From assembly GCA_900466005.1 (NCBI GenBank), contig UEGQ01000004.1, positions 310,001 to 374,000 on the forward strand: a stretch of 64,000 nt of DNA. The letters are read 5' to 3'. Positions 9,205-17,961 of the stretch are shown here, in pieces; positions within the stretch are counted from its first letter, which is position 1, and every line of letters begins with the position of its first letter. A program made the position numbers and the translations under genes. Source of the stretch: Hyphomicrobiales bacterium (GTDB taxonomy: Bacteria; Pseudomonadota; Alphaproteobacteria; Rhizobiales; Rhizobiaceae). Under the pieces are notes generated by a model that was given only the letters and a program-made list of their open reading frames with translations, made no database searches and was not told the origin of the DNA.

Positions 9205-11069
9205 GACACCACAATACCGCCATCGCACTCCGGCCGACGCCGGACGAAACGGGCGCGGGCGATCTGGCGAGCCGGCTCATCGACCTCGCGCGTGAACTCG
9301 CCGAGCCAAGAAAGGCGATCGAAAAGACCTTCCTCGAAATGGGCGAGCATCTCGGAACGTGCGCCGGGCTGCTGAACGAGATATCGAACCTCCACCAGGC
9401 GATGCCGGCCGAACTCGAAAGCGCCGATTTTCTTGCCGCGGCGGCGAGCCTCGAAACGGTACGGGAGCAACTGGGCGAACTCACCGCCTCACATGCGGAC
9501 GAACAGGAGCACATCGCGCAGCTCACGGCGATGGCGAGCAGCCTGGACACGCCTGTCGCGGGACTTCGCAATGCCGTTCGCGCCATCCGCTTCGTCGCCG
9601 TCAACGCGCGTATCGCCGCAGCCGGCATCTTAAGCGACCAGGTGGATCTCGGCGCCTTCACGATCGACATGGTCGAACTCGCGCAGAGCGTGGAAAACGC
9701 GATCACGACGCTCGGCCAGGCGCACCGGAGATTTGCCGAGACGCTGTCGGAGGCCCATCTCGCGAACGCCGCACTCTCGCGACGCCACGGCGACACCACG
9801 AACACCATCTCCGGCCGCATTCGCGAGCATCTGGCAACCATCGTCGAACACCGCACGAGCGCACAGGCGCGGGCACAGGAACATGCGTCGCTGACGCTGC
9901 AGATCAGAAGTCGGATCGGCGCGGCGATCGCCGGATTGCAGACGGGCGACGTCACTCGTCAGCGCATCGAGCATATCGAACTAGCGCTGGACCTCCTTGC
10001 AGGGCGCCTGCCCGATGTTCCTGTTGCGGATGCAACCTTTGCGGCCGTCTGCAATTTGCAGGTGAGCCAGCTTGACGAGACCATGGAGGATTTCGCCCAG
10101 AAGATCGGCGACATCATCCATTCGCTCCGGCAGCTTTCCCTCGATGCCTCGACGGTGCTCCGCTCCGGCAGTGAAGAAGCGGAGATACTCCTGTCGTCCG
10201 GCGGCACGGCGCTGCACGGCATGGTCGACGACCTGCGGGAAATCTCTTCCCTTTTCAGGGACTTCCGGGACACTCGCGGCAAGACCGAGGCGGCCGTCAA
10301 CCACGTCGCCGAGGCTCTCGAGGCCATGCTCGATCGCGTTCGTGCAATCACCGACATCGAGCACCAGATCCATCTTCTCAGTCTCAACACCGCCATCCAG
10401 TGCGGCAAGCTCGGAACGGAAGGCCACGCGCTCCGCGTCATCACCCACGATCTCCGTGAACTGGCCGGACAGACGGCGACCGCGGCGGGAACAATTGTCA
10501 CCGCGCTCGACGGGGCTGGCGATATCGCGCGCGCCCTGATGAGAGCCCGCTCAACGGGCCCCGCCGAGGGCATCGCGGCGATCGAGCAGGACGCCAATGC
10601 GGCGATCGGTCTCTTCGAAGCGGTCATTGAGCGCTTGAGCGAGCGGGCGACCGGCATGGCGGCAAGCGGTCCGCGAGCGCTCCATGAACTCGCTGCCGCG
10701 GCCGAAAGCGCCGTCGAACGCCAGGACTTTGCTGACCGCTGGAGCAACGCACGCAAGGAACTGGCAGTGCTTGCGTCATCGGCGCTCGCGCAGGATGAGG
10801 GACGGCACCTTGACGTCGATTTCCTTTGCCGATTGCGCACGAGCTACACGATGGAAGCGGAACGCCGGATCTATGACGGGCTCTTTGGCCATATCGCCGA
10901 AAGGAGCGTTTCGAGCCAGCACAGGCGGAAGCGACGGGTGAACTCGATGACATCCTGTTTTGAAGCGACACCAGTCAGAGATCCCGAAGGCGGATCGCAG
11001 GACCGAAGCGGCAGGAGCGGCTCCGGCGCGATCTCTTCGAGATTACCGGCGACGATAGCCGGAAAGTGA
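9201..11069 (+). CDS. Soluble chemoreceptor-like protein with two degenerate signalling tips
   Basis: 622 residues, almost wholly predicted helix and coiled coil, with no signal peptide, transmembrane or HAMP segment. Two regions resemble the hairpin tip of chemoreceptors. The first lies about 127-165 ([15 protein letters not shown]...VELAQSV). The second lies about 381-425 ([18 protein letters not shown] followed by [17 protein letters not shown]). Between them is [15 protein letters not shown], a motif common in receptor-like signalling proteins. Both tips depart from the strongly conserved receptor sequence. The gene overlaps the cheB stop and precedes the GGDEF-EAL gene by 28 bp. It may be a cytoplasmic array component or a pathway modulator; this is inference from context. 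Confidence 0.7.
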   Translation: MRHHNTAIALRPTPDETGAGDLASRLIDLARELAEPRKAIEKTFLEMGEHLGTCAGLLNEISNLHQAMPAELESADFLAAAASLETVREQLGELTASHADEQEHIAQLTAMASSLDTPVAGLRNAVRAIRFVAVNARIAAAGILSDQVDLGAFTIDMVELAQSVENAITTLGQAHRRFAETLSEAHLANAALSRRHGDTTNTISGRIREHLATIVEHRTSAQARAQEHASLTLQIRSRIGAAIAGLQTGDVTRQRIEHIELALDLLAGRLPDVPVADATFAAVCNLQVSQLDETMEDFAQKIGDIIHSLRQLSLDASTVLRSGSEEAEILLSSGGTALHGMVDDLREISSLFRDFRDTRGKTEAAVNHVAEALEAMLDRVRAITDIEHQIHLLSLNTAIQCGKLGTEGHALRVITHDLRELAGQTATAAGTIVTALDGAGDIARALMRARSTGPAEGIAAIEQDANAAIGLFEAVIERLSERATGMAASGPRALHELAAAAESAVERQDFADRWSNARKELAVLASSALAQDEGRHLDVDFLCRLRTSYTMEAERRIYDGLFGHIAERSVSSQHRRKRRVNSMTSCFEATPVRDPEGGSQDRSGRSGSGAISSRLPATIAGK

Positions 11070-11097
11070 CGGTCGGGTGTCGGGGGGAGCAAGCGTC

Positions 11098-13710
11098 ATG
11101 ACCAAATGCCAAGCCATGTCCGCGAATGCCTGTGGGTGCGACGCAGCCGCCGCCCCACCGACGTGCAGGGACGTCAGCGGCCTCGCCAGATGCCTCGGCG
11201 ACTACGCGCGACTTCTGGGCGAGCGGACGCTGGAGCTGGACGCGGCATCCTGTCCGGGTCTTCCGTTTCAGGATCAGCTCGCCTCGTTGGCCGAAATGAT
11301 GTCGGCCGCTCTTTTCGCCGCCCGCATAGGGGGCGGCGAGCTCTCCTTCGTCTACGCAAGCGAGAAGATCGCGGATGCCATCGGTCCCTTGCCGAAGGAT
11401 ATCGGGCGGATTGCCGAGCTCTTGTTCGCCCGGTGCCATCCGGACGATCAGCCGGTGATGCGGGCCTGCCTGACGGCGTCCGCCCGCACCCTCGGTCCCT
11501 GCAGCACGGAAATACGCATCCTGCATCCCGGCAAGGGTGAGAGACAGCTCGAAATCAAGGCTGTCCCCCAACGCCAGCCCGACGGCACCGTTGTCTGGAT
11601 CGGCATGATGAGCGACGTGACCGACGCTCGGAAGGCAGCACGGGAACTGGACGAAACCAACGTCCGGCTCCTGAGCGTACTGCGAACCATTCCCGACATG
11701 GTCTGGCTGAAGGATACGGCAGGCACCTATACGATGTGCAATCACGCCTTCGAACGCCTGAACTGCAAGACCGAGGCGGAGATCGTCGGCAAGACCGACT
11801 TCGATCTTTTCGAACCCGAGCTTGCGACCTTCTTCGTGCAGAAGGACAGGGAGGCCATCGAGGCCGGCAAGGTGTGCCTCAACGAAGAATGGGTGGTTTA
11901 TCCCGACACCGGCGAACACGTGTTGCTGGAGACCCGAAAGGTGCCGATCTTCGACTCATCCGGCGCGGCAATCGGCATACTCGGCGTGGCCCGTGACATC
12001 ACCAAGCGAAAGCACATCGAGGAGATGCTCGCCAAGCGCGAGCAGGAGTTCCGAACGCTTGTCGAACACTCGTCGGACCCGATCCTGCGCTATGGGCCAG
12101 ACCTGTGCTGCCGGTACGCCAATCCCGCGGCTGGCGCCTTGCTCCGGACGCAGGCGGACACCCTCCTCGGTATCCGGCCTTCTCAACTGCCCGTTCGCGA
12201 AAACGGGGAAATCTTCGAACGGTTCCTTTCGGATGTGCTGACGACCGGCGGCGAGCAGGAATTCGAGGCCGTCTGGAAGGACGAGGCGGGCAACCGGTTC
12301 TGCCATCTCGTCAAACTGACCCCCGAGTTCAACACCGAGGGCGAAGTCACCAGCGTGCTCGCCGTCGGCCGCGACATCAGCGAGCTTCACACCTCCCGTC
12401 AGAAGATCCGGCAGATCGCCTATTACGATCAGCTCACGCAATTGCCCAATCGAGCGCTGTTCAACGAACGCCTGCGCCGAATGATCTCGGATGCGGCGAT
12501 TTCCGGACGAATGGCCGGCGTGATGGTCATCGACCTTGATCGGTTCAAGACGGTCAACGACACCATGGGACATCCCGCGGGTGACGCCCTGCTGCATGGG
12601 GTGGCGCAAAGGCTCTCCTCCTGTGTGCGCGCCGTCGACACGGTCGCCCGGCTGGGAGGAGACGAGTTCGCCGTCCTCGTGCCGGATATCCGCTGCAGAA
12701 ACGATCTCGAGCAGATTGCCGAGCGCATCCTGCGCAAGTGCGACAAGCGTTTCGTCGTGCAGGGGAAGGAAGTCTTCGTATCGTGCAGCGTCGGCATCGC
12801 GATGTCGCCCGACCACGGCACCGAACCAGACGAGCTGGTGCAGTACGCGGATACGGCCCTCTATTCGGCGAAGGGCGACGGTCGAAACGCCTTCCGTTTC
12901 TATACGAAGGAGCTGACCGCCCACGCCCGCGAGCGCCTGATGCTGGAACTGGATCTCCGCCATGCGGTGCGGAGGGGCGAAATGTGCCTGCATTATCAGC
13001 CGAAGGTGTGCCTGAAGAGCGGTCGGCGCTCCGGCGCCGAGGCTCTGTTGCGGTGGAATCATCCCCGCCTCGGCATGATGTCACCGGACCGGTTCATGGC
13101 AGTGGCGGAAGACACCGGCCTCATCGTCGACATCGGCGCGTGGGTGCTCCGCGAGGCCTGCTTTGCGGCGGCGGAATGGAACGGACCCGACAGGCCGGTC
13201 CAGAAGGTGGCGGTCAATCTGTCCGTGCGGCAATTCCAGACCCGCGGGCTGCTGGCACTGGCCGAGAGCGTTCTCGAGGAGACGGGTTGCCGCGCGGAAT
13301 GGATCGAACTGGAGATTACCGAAAGTCTTCTGCTGGAGGAGGATGAGCACGTTCTGGAAACGCTGACCGCACTCAGGAAAATGGGGTTCACCCTCGCCAT
13401 CGACGATTTCGGTACCGGCTACTCGGCGCTCAGCTATCTCACCCGATTCCCGATCGACGTCCTGAAGATCGACCGTTCGTTTGTCTCCCGCACGACGACC
13501 GACAGCCGTTCGACGAACCTGTTGAAAGCCATTCTCTCCCTCGCCCACAGTCTCGATCTCGAGGTCGTGGCCGAAGGCGTCGAAACCTGCGAGCAGGCTG
13601 CGATCCTCAGGAACTTCCACTGCCAGCTGGCGCAAGGTTACCTGTTCAGCCGTCCCGTGGCGAAAGATGTGCTCGAAACGCTCCCCGACGGCTTTCCGCT
13701 TGCGAGTTAG
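11098..13710 (+). CDS. PAS-PAS-PAS-GGDEF-EAL cyclic-di-GMP turnover protein
   Basis: 870 residues. ATG 11098 was chosen because GGGGGAG lies 8 nt upstream (a GTG at 11077 would overlap that site). Three PAS-like sensor domains cover about 60-185, 190-310 and 320-430. The diguanylate cyclase domain has an intact GGDEF near 520 (RLGGDEFAVL). The phosphodiesterase domain has an intact EAL near 646 (GAEALLRWNHP), plus NLSVRQF, ELEITES, IDDFGTGYSAL and VAEGVET. Both enzymatic activities therefore look possible. No transmembrane segment. Its position 28 bp behind the last che-linked gene suggests co-transcription and a c-di-GMP branch of the chemosensory pathway. Confidence 0.92.
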   Translation: MTKCQAMSANACGCDAAAAPPTCRDVSGLARCLGDYARLLGERTLELDAASCPGLPFQDQLASLAEMMSAALFAARIGGGELSFVYASEKIADAIGPLPKDIGRIAELLFARCHPDDQPVMRACLTASARTLGPCSTEIRILHPGKGERQLEIKAVPQRQPDGTVVWIGMMSDVTDARKAARELDETNVRLLSVLRTIPDMVWLKDTAGTYTMCNHAFERLNCKTEAEIVGKTDFDLFEPELATFFVQKDREAIEAGKVCLNEEWVVYPDTGEHVLLETRKVPIFDSSGAAIGILGVARDITKRKHIEEMLAKREQEFRTLVEHSSDPILRYGPDLCCRYANPAAGALLRTQADTLLGIRPSQLPVRENGEIFERFLSDVLTTGGEQEFEAVWKDEAGNRFCHLVKLTPEFNTEGEVTSVLAVGRDISELHTSRQKIRQIAYYDQLTQLPNRALFNERLRRMISDAAISGRMAGVMVIDLDRFKTVNDTMGHPAGDALLHGVAQRLSSCVRAVDTVARLGGDEFAVLVPDIRCRNDLEQIAERILRKCDKRFVVQGKEVFVSCSVGIAMSPDHGTEPDELVQYADTALYSAKGDGRNAFRFYTKELTAHARERLMLELDLRHAVRRGEMCLHYQPKVCLKSGRRSGAEALLRWNHPRLGMMSPDRFMAVAEDTGLIVDIGAWVLREACFAAAEWNGPDRPVQKVAVNLSVRQFQTRGLLALAESVLEETGCRAEWIELEITESLLLEEDEHVLETLTALRKMGFTLAIDDFGTGYSALSYLTRFPIDVLKIDRSFVSRTTTDSRSTNLLKAILSLAHSLDLEVVAEGVETCEQAAILRNFHCQLAQGYLFSRPVAKDVLETLPDGFPLAS

Positions 13711-13727
13711 CCGATACGGTCTCAGTC

Positions 13728-14363
13728 CTACCAGCGCAGAAGCCGTCGTCCGACCAAAGCGCCCAGAAGAACGACGAACGCGATGGCCAGCATGTACCAG
13801 GTGGCGCCGAAGAGCGGGCTGTCGTCCGGGCAGTGCCAGGCATAGATCGCCGCCGCGATCGAGCCGGAGGCAAGGCCCGCCGCCGCACCCGCGAAGGTCG
13901 GATTGTCGGGCGCGCCCCGCTTGAGTGCGGCCATCAGGCCGACCATCGGAGCGGCAGAAAGCACCGGGATGAAGAAGAGGCAGAAAGCGGCGTTTTCACC
14001 GATCAGTTTCCGGCCCCAGGTGCTTGCCGGCGATACGTAGAGCTCGGCGCCGACCGCGCCTGCAAGCAGCAGAAGAGGCAGAAGCAACGCCGACAACTGC
14101 ACGCCCAGCGAGGCGCCCGGCCGGCCGACGCGGAAGACGAGCACGGTCGAAAGGACAGCGAGCAGCAAGGTCATGCCGATCTTAAAGGCAACCCGCGCGG
14201 TCTCGATCGCCGTCGCAATATCGTCGCGGAAACCGATCGTTGCGAGCATCAGCAGAAGCGAGGCGCAGACCCCCGCGGCGACGGCCAGCCACATGGCGCG
14301 GCCGAGCGGGCGGACGCTCGGCGCGTCCGCCGCGATCAGGGAGATGAGTTCACTCGTCTTCAT
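13728..14363 (-). CDS. nrsF: Anti-sigma factor NrsF-like (DUF1109) membrane protein
   Basis: 211 residues with about six hydrophobic helices and a short cytoplasmic N terminus (MKTSELISLIAADAPSVRPL). This matches the DUF1109/NrsF family, which sequesters the ECF sigma factor SigF at the membrane. ATG 14363 was chosen: GGAG stands about 8 nt upstream, and the start lies inside the 3' end of the sigma gene (14-nt overlap), indicating coupled translation. Two Cys residues in the membrane part (AAFCLFF and WHCPDD) are positioned as in NrsF proteins where Cys residues have been linked to metal sensing. That role here is inference. Confidence 0.88.
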   Translation of the reverse strand: MKTSELISLIAADAPSVRPLGRAMWLAVAAGVCASLLLMLATIGFRDDIATAIETARVAFKIGMTLLLAVLSTVLVFRVGRPGASLGVQLSALLLPLLLLAGAVGAELYVSPASTWGRKLIGENAAFCLFFIPVLSAAPMVGLMAALKRGAPDNPTFAGAAAGLASGSIAAAIYAWHCPDDSPLFGATWYMLAIAFVVLLGALVGRRLLRW

Positions 14364-14916
14364 CGACACCACTCCGGTATAGCTTCGCCAGCGTCTTCAG
14401 CGCCCGATGCAGCGCGACGCGCACGGCCCCTTCCGACATGTCGAGCCGGCCTGCCATTTCGCGGGCATCCTTACCCTGGAGCGACAGGCGGACGATTTCG
14501 TCCTGCGGCGGCCGCAACCGCGCAATCAGCCGTTCCGCATCGCCGAGGTCCGTCGTTGCGTCGGCAGTCTCGTTTGCGGTCAGCATGTCCATCACGTCCT
14601 CGATCGGCACATTCGTTCTCCTGCCCCGCCGCCTCAAGGCGTCGATCAGCTTGTTGCGGACGATCGCCGAAAGCCACGGACCGATCGGCCGGTCCGGATC
14701 CCATGTGCCGCGCTTCAGATGCACGGCGAGCAGCACTTCCTGCACCACGTCTTCCGCCTCGCCCTTCGGCGCGCCGAACCGGCCGCATCCGTTGAGCGCC
14801 AGCGTCCTGAGATGTGGGGTCACGCCCGTCAGGAACGCCTGATAGGCGCGGCCGTCGCCGGCGTTCGCCGCCCGCATCCATTCGGCCCATTGCTCTTCTC
14901 GCGTTCTCGTCGACAA
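14350..14916 (-). CDS. sigF: ECF RNA polymerase sigma factor, SigF type
   Basis: 188 residues. Region 2 contains EDVVQEVLLAVHLKRGTW, and region 4 ends in a helix-turn-helix (MAGRLDMSEGAVRVALHRAL). The start is TTG at 14916, supported by the family-typical N terminus TREEQWAEWMRAANAGD. The nearest ATG would remove that segment. The stop lies inside the anti-sigma gene. The predicted promoter (14932-14957) places transcription start only about 10 nt before the TTG, so the mRNA would have a very short leader. Expected role, from family knowledge and the divergent bufferin operon: transcription of copper-stress genes. Confidence 0.9.
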   Translation of the reverse strand: MSTRTREEQWAEWMRAANAGDGRAYQAFLTGVTPHLRTLALNGCGRFGAPKGEAEDVVQEVLLAVHLKRGTWDPDRPIGPWLSAIVRNKLIDALRRRGRRTNVPIEDVMDMLTANETADATTDLGDAERLIARLRPPQDEIVRLSLQGKDAREMAGRLDMSEGAVRVALHRALKTLAKLYRSGVDEDE

Positions 14917-14931
14917 GCCTTCTCATTCCCC

Positions 14932-14957
14932 TACGCACCGGCCCGGGCCTTTATTAC
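14932..14957 (-). promoter_or_regulatory. SigF-type ECF promoter for sigF-nrsF
   Basis: On the minus strand GTAATA (14957-14952) is followed after 16 nt by CGTA (14935-14932). Spacing and element sequence match the promoter facing the other way at 15057-15082. This predicts autoregulation of sigF. Confidence 0.65.
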
Positions 14958-15056
14958 AGGCAGAAAGAAAAAAATCGTCAAATTTCCTCCCATCCCGGTC
15001 AATTTCTCGTGCACTGCCGGAAGACAAGCCCGGGCAACAAAACAATCTCGATGTCT

Positions 15057-15082
15057 GTAACAAATCGACGAACGGCACCGTA
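15057..15082 (+). promoter_or_regulatory. SigF-type ECF promoter for the bufferin operon
   Basis: GTAACA (15057-15062), 16 nt, then CGTA (15079-15082). SigF promoters in Caulobacter have GTAAC at -35 and a CG-starting -10 at this spacing. Transcription should begin near 15089, about 44 nt before the first precursor gene, which has GGAGACAG as ribosome site. Confidence 0.7.
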
Positions 15083-15132
15083 GTCCCTTTTGCAGCCGAT
15101 CCTCGGCCAGCACCCTCAAAGGAGACAGAACG

Positions 15133-15399
15133 ATGAAAAAGTCTATCGCAACACTTGCACTGACCGGCGCGATTGCTTCGGCTCTCGCATCGATTGCCGT
15201 ACCGGCGTCCGCCGCCGAAACCACGGAGAAGTGCTACGGTATCGCCCTCAAGGGCCAGAACGACTGCGCCGCCGGCAAGCACGACTGCGCCGGCCATCAG
15301 ACGATCGACTACGACAAGGCATCCTTCAAGCTCGTGCCGGCCGGCACCTGCACGACGATCAAGACGCCCGCCGGCATGGGTTCCGTCACCCCGGCCTGA
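15133..15399 (+). CDS. bufA1: Bufferin-type precursor peptide 1 (DUF2282)
   Basis: 88 residues. A Sec signal peptide of about 26-28 residues (cleavage after ASA near residue 28) precedes a short mature part with exactly four Cys: [14 protein letters not shown], then HDCAGH, then PAGTC. This is the DUF2282 pattern. Such proteins have been described as copper-binding, post-translationally modified peptides, in which a DUF692 iron enzyme with a DUF2063 partner converts core Cys residues to thiooxazoles. The gene lies first in the operon behind the SigF-type promoter. A His-containing segment (GKHDCAGH) separates Cys 2 and Cys 3 and is not shared with the second precursor. Confidence 0.88.
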   Translation: MKKSIATLALTGAIASALASIAVPASAAETTEKCYGIALKGQNDCAAGKHDCAGHQTIDYDKASFKLVPAGTCTTIKTPAGMGSVTPA

Positions 15400-15445
15400 T
15401 GGACGTCCCGACGTCAGCAACAATCTACGACAAGGAAGTCCCGAC

Positions 15446-15727
15446 ATGAATCTGCTTACCCCCACGCTTCTTGCAGCCTCCGTCGCCGCCGCCATTGCTG
15501 CCGCGTCCGCTACCCCGGCCGCGGCCGCCGACGCGAAGGAAAAATGCTACGGCATCGCCCTCAAGGGCCAGAATGACTGCGCCGCCGGCCCCGGCACCAC
15601 CTGTGCCGGAACATCCAAGGTCGACTACCAGCAGAATGCCTGGAAGCTGGTCCCGGCCGGAACCTGCGAGACGATCAAGACGCCCGGTGGTCACGGCACG
15701 CTGACCCAGGGCCCTGCACCCGTCTGA
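15446..15727 (+). CDS. bufA1: Bufferin-type precursor peptide 2 (DUF2282)
   Basis: 93 residues, 46 bp after the first precursor, with AAGGAAG ahead of the ATG. Signal peptide about 1-27 (ending AAAA), then four Cys in the same layout: [24 protein letters not shown]. The [14 protein letters not shown] block and the LVPAGTC end are identical or nearly identical to precursor 1. The middle linker differs ([11 protein letters not shown]), as does the tail (longer, Pro-ending). It looks like a tandem duplication that has diverged in the loop between Cys 2 and Cys 3. Upstream in-frame starts within precursor 1 are rejected, since they would put a long non-secretory segment before the signal peptide. 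Confidence 0.87.
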   Translation: MNLLTPTLLAASVAAAIAAASATPAAAADAKEKCYGIALKGQNDCAAGPGTTCAGTSKVDYQQNAWKLVPAGTCETIKTPGGHGTLTQGPAPV

Positions 15728-15809
15728 GCCGAGCCTCCCTGTCCCTCGCCGTCATGCACGAAGGCACCGGCGAGGGACGGGTACCGTCGCCACAAAAGGA
15801 GACCGACCG

Positions 15810-16664
15810 ATGCGAGCCTCACGACTACCGCCCCGTCCCGGCGTCGGTTTCAAGCCGGAGCACTTTCATGAGATCGACGCGGCCCCGCAGCCCCTCGGCT
15901 TCTTCGAGGTACACGCGGAGAACTACATGGGTGCCGGCGGGCCGCCGCATGCCCGCCTCGGCAAGCTCAGGGCCGAATACGCGCTCTCGATCCACGGTGT
16001 CGGCCTGTCGATTGGCGCAACGCAGCCGCTCGACCGCGATCACCTTGCGCGCCTCAGGACGCTCTGCGACCGCTACGAACCGGAGAGTTTCTCCGAGCAT
16101 CTCGCATGGTCGAGCCACGGCGAGAATTTCTACAACGATCTCCTTTCCCTCCCCTACACGGACGCGACGCTCGCGACCGTCGCCGAACACGTCTCGCAGG
16201 TACAGGAAGCGCTCGGGCGCCAGATGCTGCTCGAAAACCCGGCGACCTATCTTCTGTTCGAGGAGAGCACGATCGAGGAGACGGCATTCCTCGCCGAAGT
16301 GGTCCGCCGCACGGGTTGCGGTCTCCTGCTCGACATCAACAACGTCTTCGTCGCCGCGACCAACCACAATCTCGATGCGCGGGACTACCTCGACCGCTTT
16401 CCGCTCGCCCATGTGCGCGAAATTCACCTGAGCGGCCATTCGGCAACCGTCGACGATCATGGCGCTCCGCTGTTGATCGACAGCCACGATACGCCGGTCC
16501 ACGATCCGGTCTGGGCCCTCTACGCGCGGACGATCGCCCGCACCGGACCCGTCGCGACCCTCATCGAATGGGACAACGACGTGCCGGACTGGGCAACCCT
16601 GCGCGCCGAGGCGGAAGCGGCGGGGCACATCCTCGATCGCGCCGCGCTGGCCAGAGCGTCGTGA
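15810..16664 (+). CDS. bufB1: DUF692 multinuclear non-heme iron oxidase, bufferin maturation enzyme
   Basis: 284 residues, TIM-barrel protein of the DUF692/MbnB family, with AAAAGGAG upstream. Candidate metal ligands are in their usual positions: H in [11 protein letters not shown] and H in FSEHLAW, E in LLENPAT, D and N in LLDINNVF, H in EIHLSGH, and D and H in [14 protein letters not shown]. Relatives use iron and oxygen to modify Cys residues of peptide substrates. With two four-Cys precursors directly upstream and a DUF2063 partner directly downstream, it is the expected core-modifying enzyme. No signal peptide, so modification occurs in the cytoplasm before export. Confidence 0.9.
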   Translation: MRASRLPPRPGVGFKPEHFHEIDAAPQPLGFFEVHAENYMGAGGPPHARLGKLRAEYALSIHGVGLSIGATQPLDRDHLARLRTLCDRYEPESFSEHLAWSSHGENFYNDLLSLPYTDATLATVAEHVSQVQEALGRQMLLENPATYLLFEESTIEETAFLAEVVRRTGCGLLLDINNVFVAATNHNLDARDYLDRFPLAHVREIHLSGHSATVDDHGAPLLIDSHDTPVHDPVWALYARTIARTGPVATLIEWDNDVPDWATLRAEAEAAGHILDRAALARAS

Positions 16665-16671
16665 GGTTGTC

Positions 16672-17436
16672 ATGACGTCACAAGCCATCTTCTCAGCCGC
16701 GCTGGTCTCGACCGATCCCTCCCCTCCCGAAGGACTGACGGCTTGGAACGGCACGCCGGACCGCCGCTTCGGCGTCTACCGCAACAATGTCATGGTCGGG
16801 CTGACGGCGGCCCTGCAGAGCCGTTTCCCGGTCGTGGAAAAGCTTGTCGGCGCGGATTTCTTCGCCGCCATGGCACGCGCGTTCATCGCCGCTCATCCAC
16901 CCCTGAGCCCGCTGCTGCTCGCCTACGGCGACGACCTGCCGGCCTTCATCGAAGGCTTCGAGCCGGCAGCATCGCTGCCCTATCTTGCCGATGTCGCGCG
17001 GCTGGAGATCGCCCGCTCCCGCGCCTATCACGCGGCGGATGCCGAGCCTCTCGAACCGGCTACACTGGCCGCAGTCCCGCCGGAAAGGCTGGTGTCACTG
17101 CGTTTCCGCCCTCACCCGTCGCTCGCGATCCTGCGTTCGTCCCACCCGGTCGTCACCATATGGGCAATGAACGCAGGTGAGGCAGAAGCTGAGCCGATTG
17201 CGGCATGGACTGGCGAGGATGCCGTCGTCGTCCGGCCGGAAATGCTCGTCGAAGTGCGGCGATTGCCGCCCGGCGGCGCCGTCTTTCTGCAGAGCCTCGC
17301 CGACGGCGTCCCGCTCGGCGAAGCGGCGGCCCGGGCTCTGGAAGCAAGCGCTGATTTCGATCTTCCTGCCAATCTCGCCGGCCTCTTCGAAGCCGGTCTC
17401 TTCACGGCCATAGAGGCCCCGGAGGAATTGCCATGA
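16672..17436 (+). CDS. bufC1: DUF2063 protein, partner of the DUF692 enzyme
   Basis: 254 residues. The N-terminal ~100 residues carry the DUF2063 signature (FGVYRNNVMVGLTAALQSRFPVVEKLVG and an LPYLADVARLE segment). The C-terminal ~100 are a mixed alpha/beta part. In bufferin- and MbnC-like systems this protein binds the precursor leader and forms a complex with the DUF692 enzyme. The ATG is 7 bp after the bufB1 stop, and its own stop overlaps the DoxX start by 4 nt. No catalytic motif is evident, consistent with a recognition role. Confidence 0.87.
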   Translation: MTSQAIFSAALVSTDPSPPEGLTAWNGTPDRRFGVYRNNVMVGLTAALQSRFPVVEKLVGADFFAAMARAFIAAHPPLSPLLLAYGDDLPAFIEGFEPAASLPYLADVARLEIARSRAYHAADAEPLEPATLAAVPPERLVSLRFRPHPSLAILRSSHPVVTIWAMNAGEAEAEPIAAWTGEDAVVVRPEMLVEVRRLPPGGAVFLQSLADGVPLGEAAARALEASADFDLPANLAGLFEAGLFTAIEAPEELP

Positions 17437-17930
17437 CATTCGTCGCATCTGCCGTCGCGCTCCATACGCGGGCGGTCTCTCTCGCCGAGATGATCCCCCA
17501 CTCGTTTCTTGCGCTCCTCGCCCGGGCCTCGATCGCTGCGGTCTTCTGGCAATCGGGCCAGACCAAGGTCGACGGCTGGATGGTCACCGACAGCGCCGTC
17601 TACCTCTTCGAGAACGAATACCGGCTGCCGCTGATCGACCCTTGGCTCGCCGCCCATCTCGCAGCGGCGGCGGAGCATTTCTTTCCCCTGCTGCTGGTCG
17701 TCGGCTTCCTCAGTCGTCTGTCGGCACTCGCGCTCCTCGCGATGACGGCGGTCATCCAGATCTTCGTCTATCCGGGCGCCTGGCCGACGCATGGAACATG
17801 GGCGGTCTGCCTGCTGGTGATCGTCATCCGCGGCCCGGGCGTCGTTTCGCTGGACCACTTGCTCGGGCGATGGTGGCACGGAAGTGCAGTGCCGCCGGCG
17901 ATGGCAGGCAATCGGCCTCACATGCGCTGA
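17433..17930 (+). CDS. bufD1: DoxX-family membrane protein of the bufferin operon
   Basis: 165 residues with about four membrane helices and the DoxX features RASIAAVFWQSGQTKVDGW near the start and YPGAWPTHGTWA in the last third. Overlaps the DUF2063 gene (ATGA). DoxX proteins commonly close bufferin operons. Function is not settled, with a redox or quinone-linked membrane role suggested for the family. The last ~15 residues are hydrophilic. Transcription meets the DUF2182 gene coming from the opposite side 31 bp later. Confidence 0.82.
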   Translation: MTFVASAVALHTRAVSLAEMIPHSFLALLARASIAAVFWQSGQTKVDGWMVTDSAVYLFENEYRLPLIDPWLAAHLAAAAEHFFPLLLVVGFLSRLSALALLAMTAVIQIFVYPGAWPTHGTWAVCLLVIVIRGPGVVSLDHLLGRWWHGSAVPPAMAGNRPHMR

Positions 17931-17961
17931 GAGCCAGGGACACGAGGAATGGATCGCTAGT

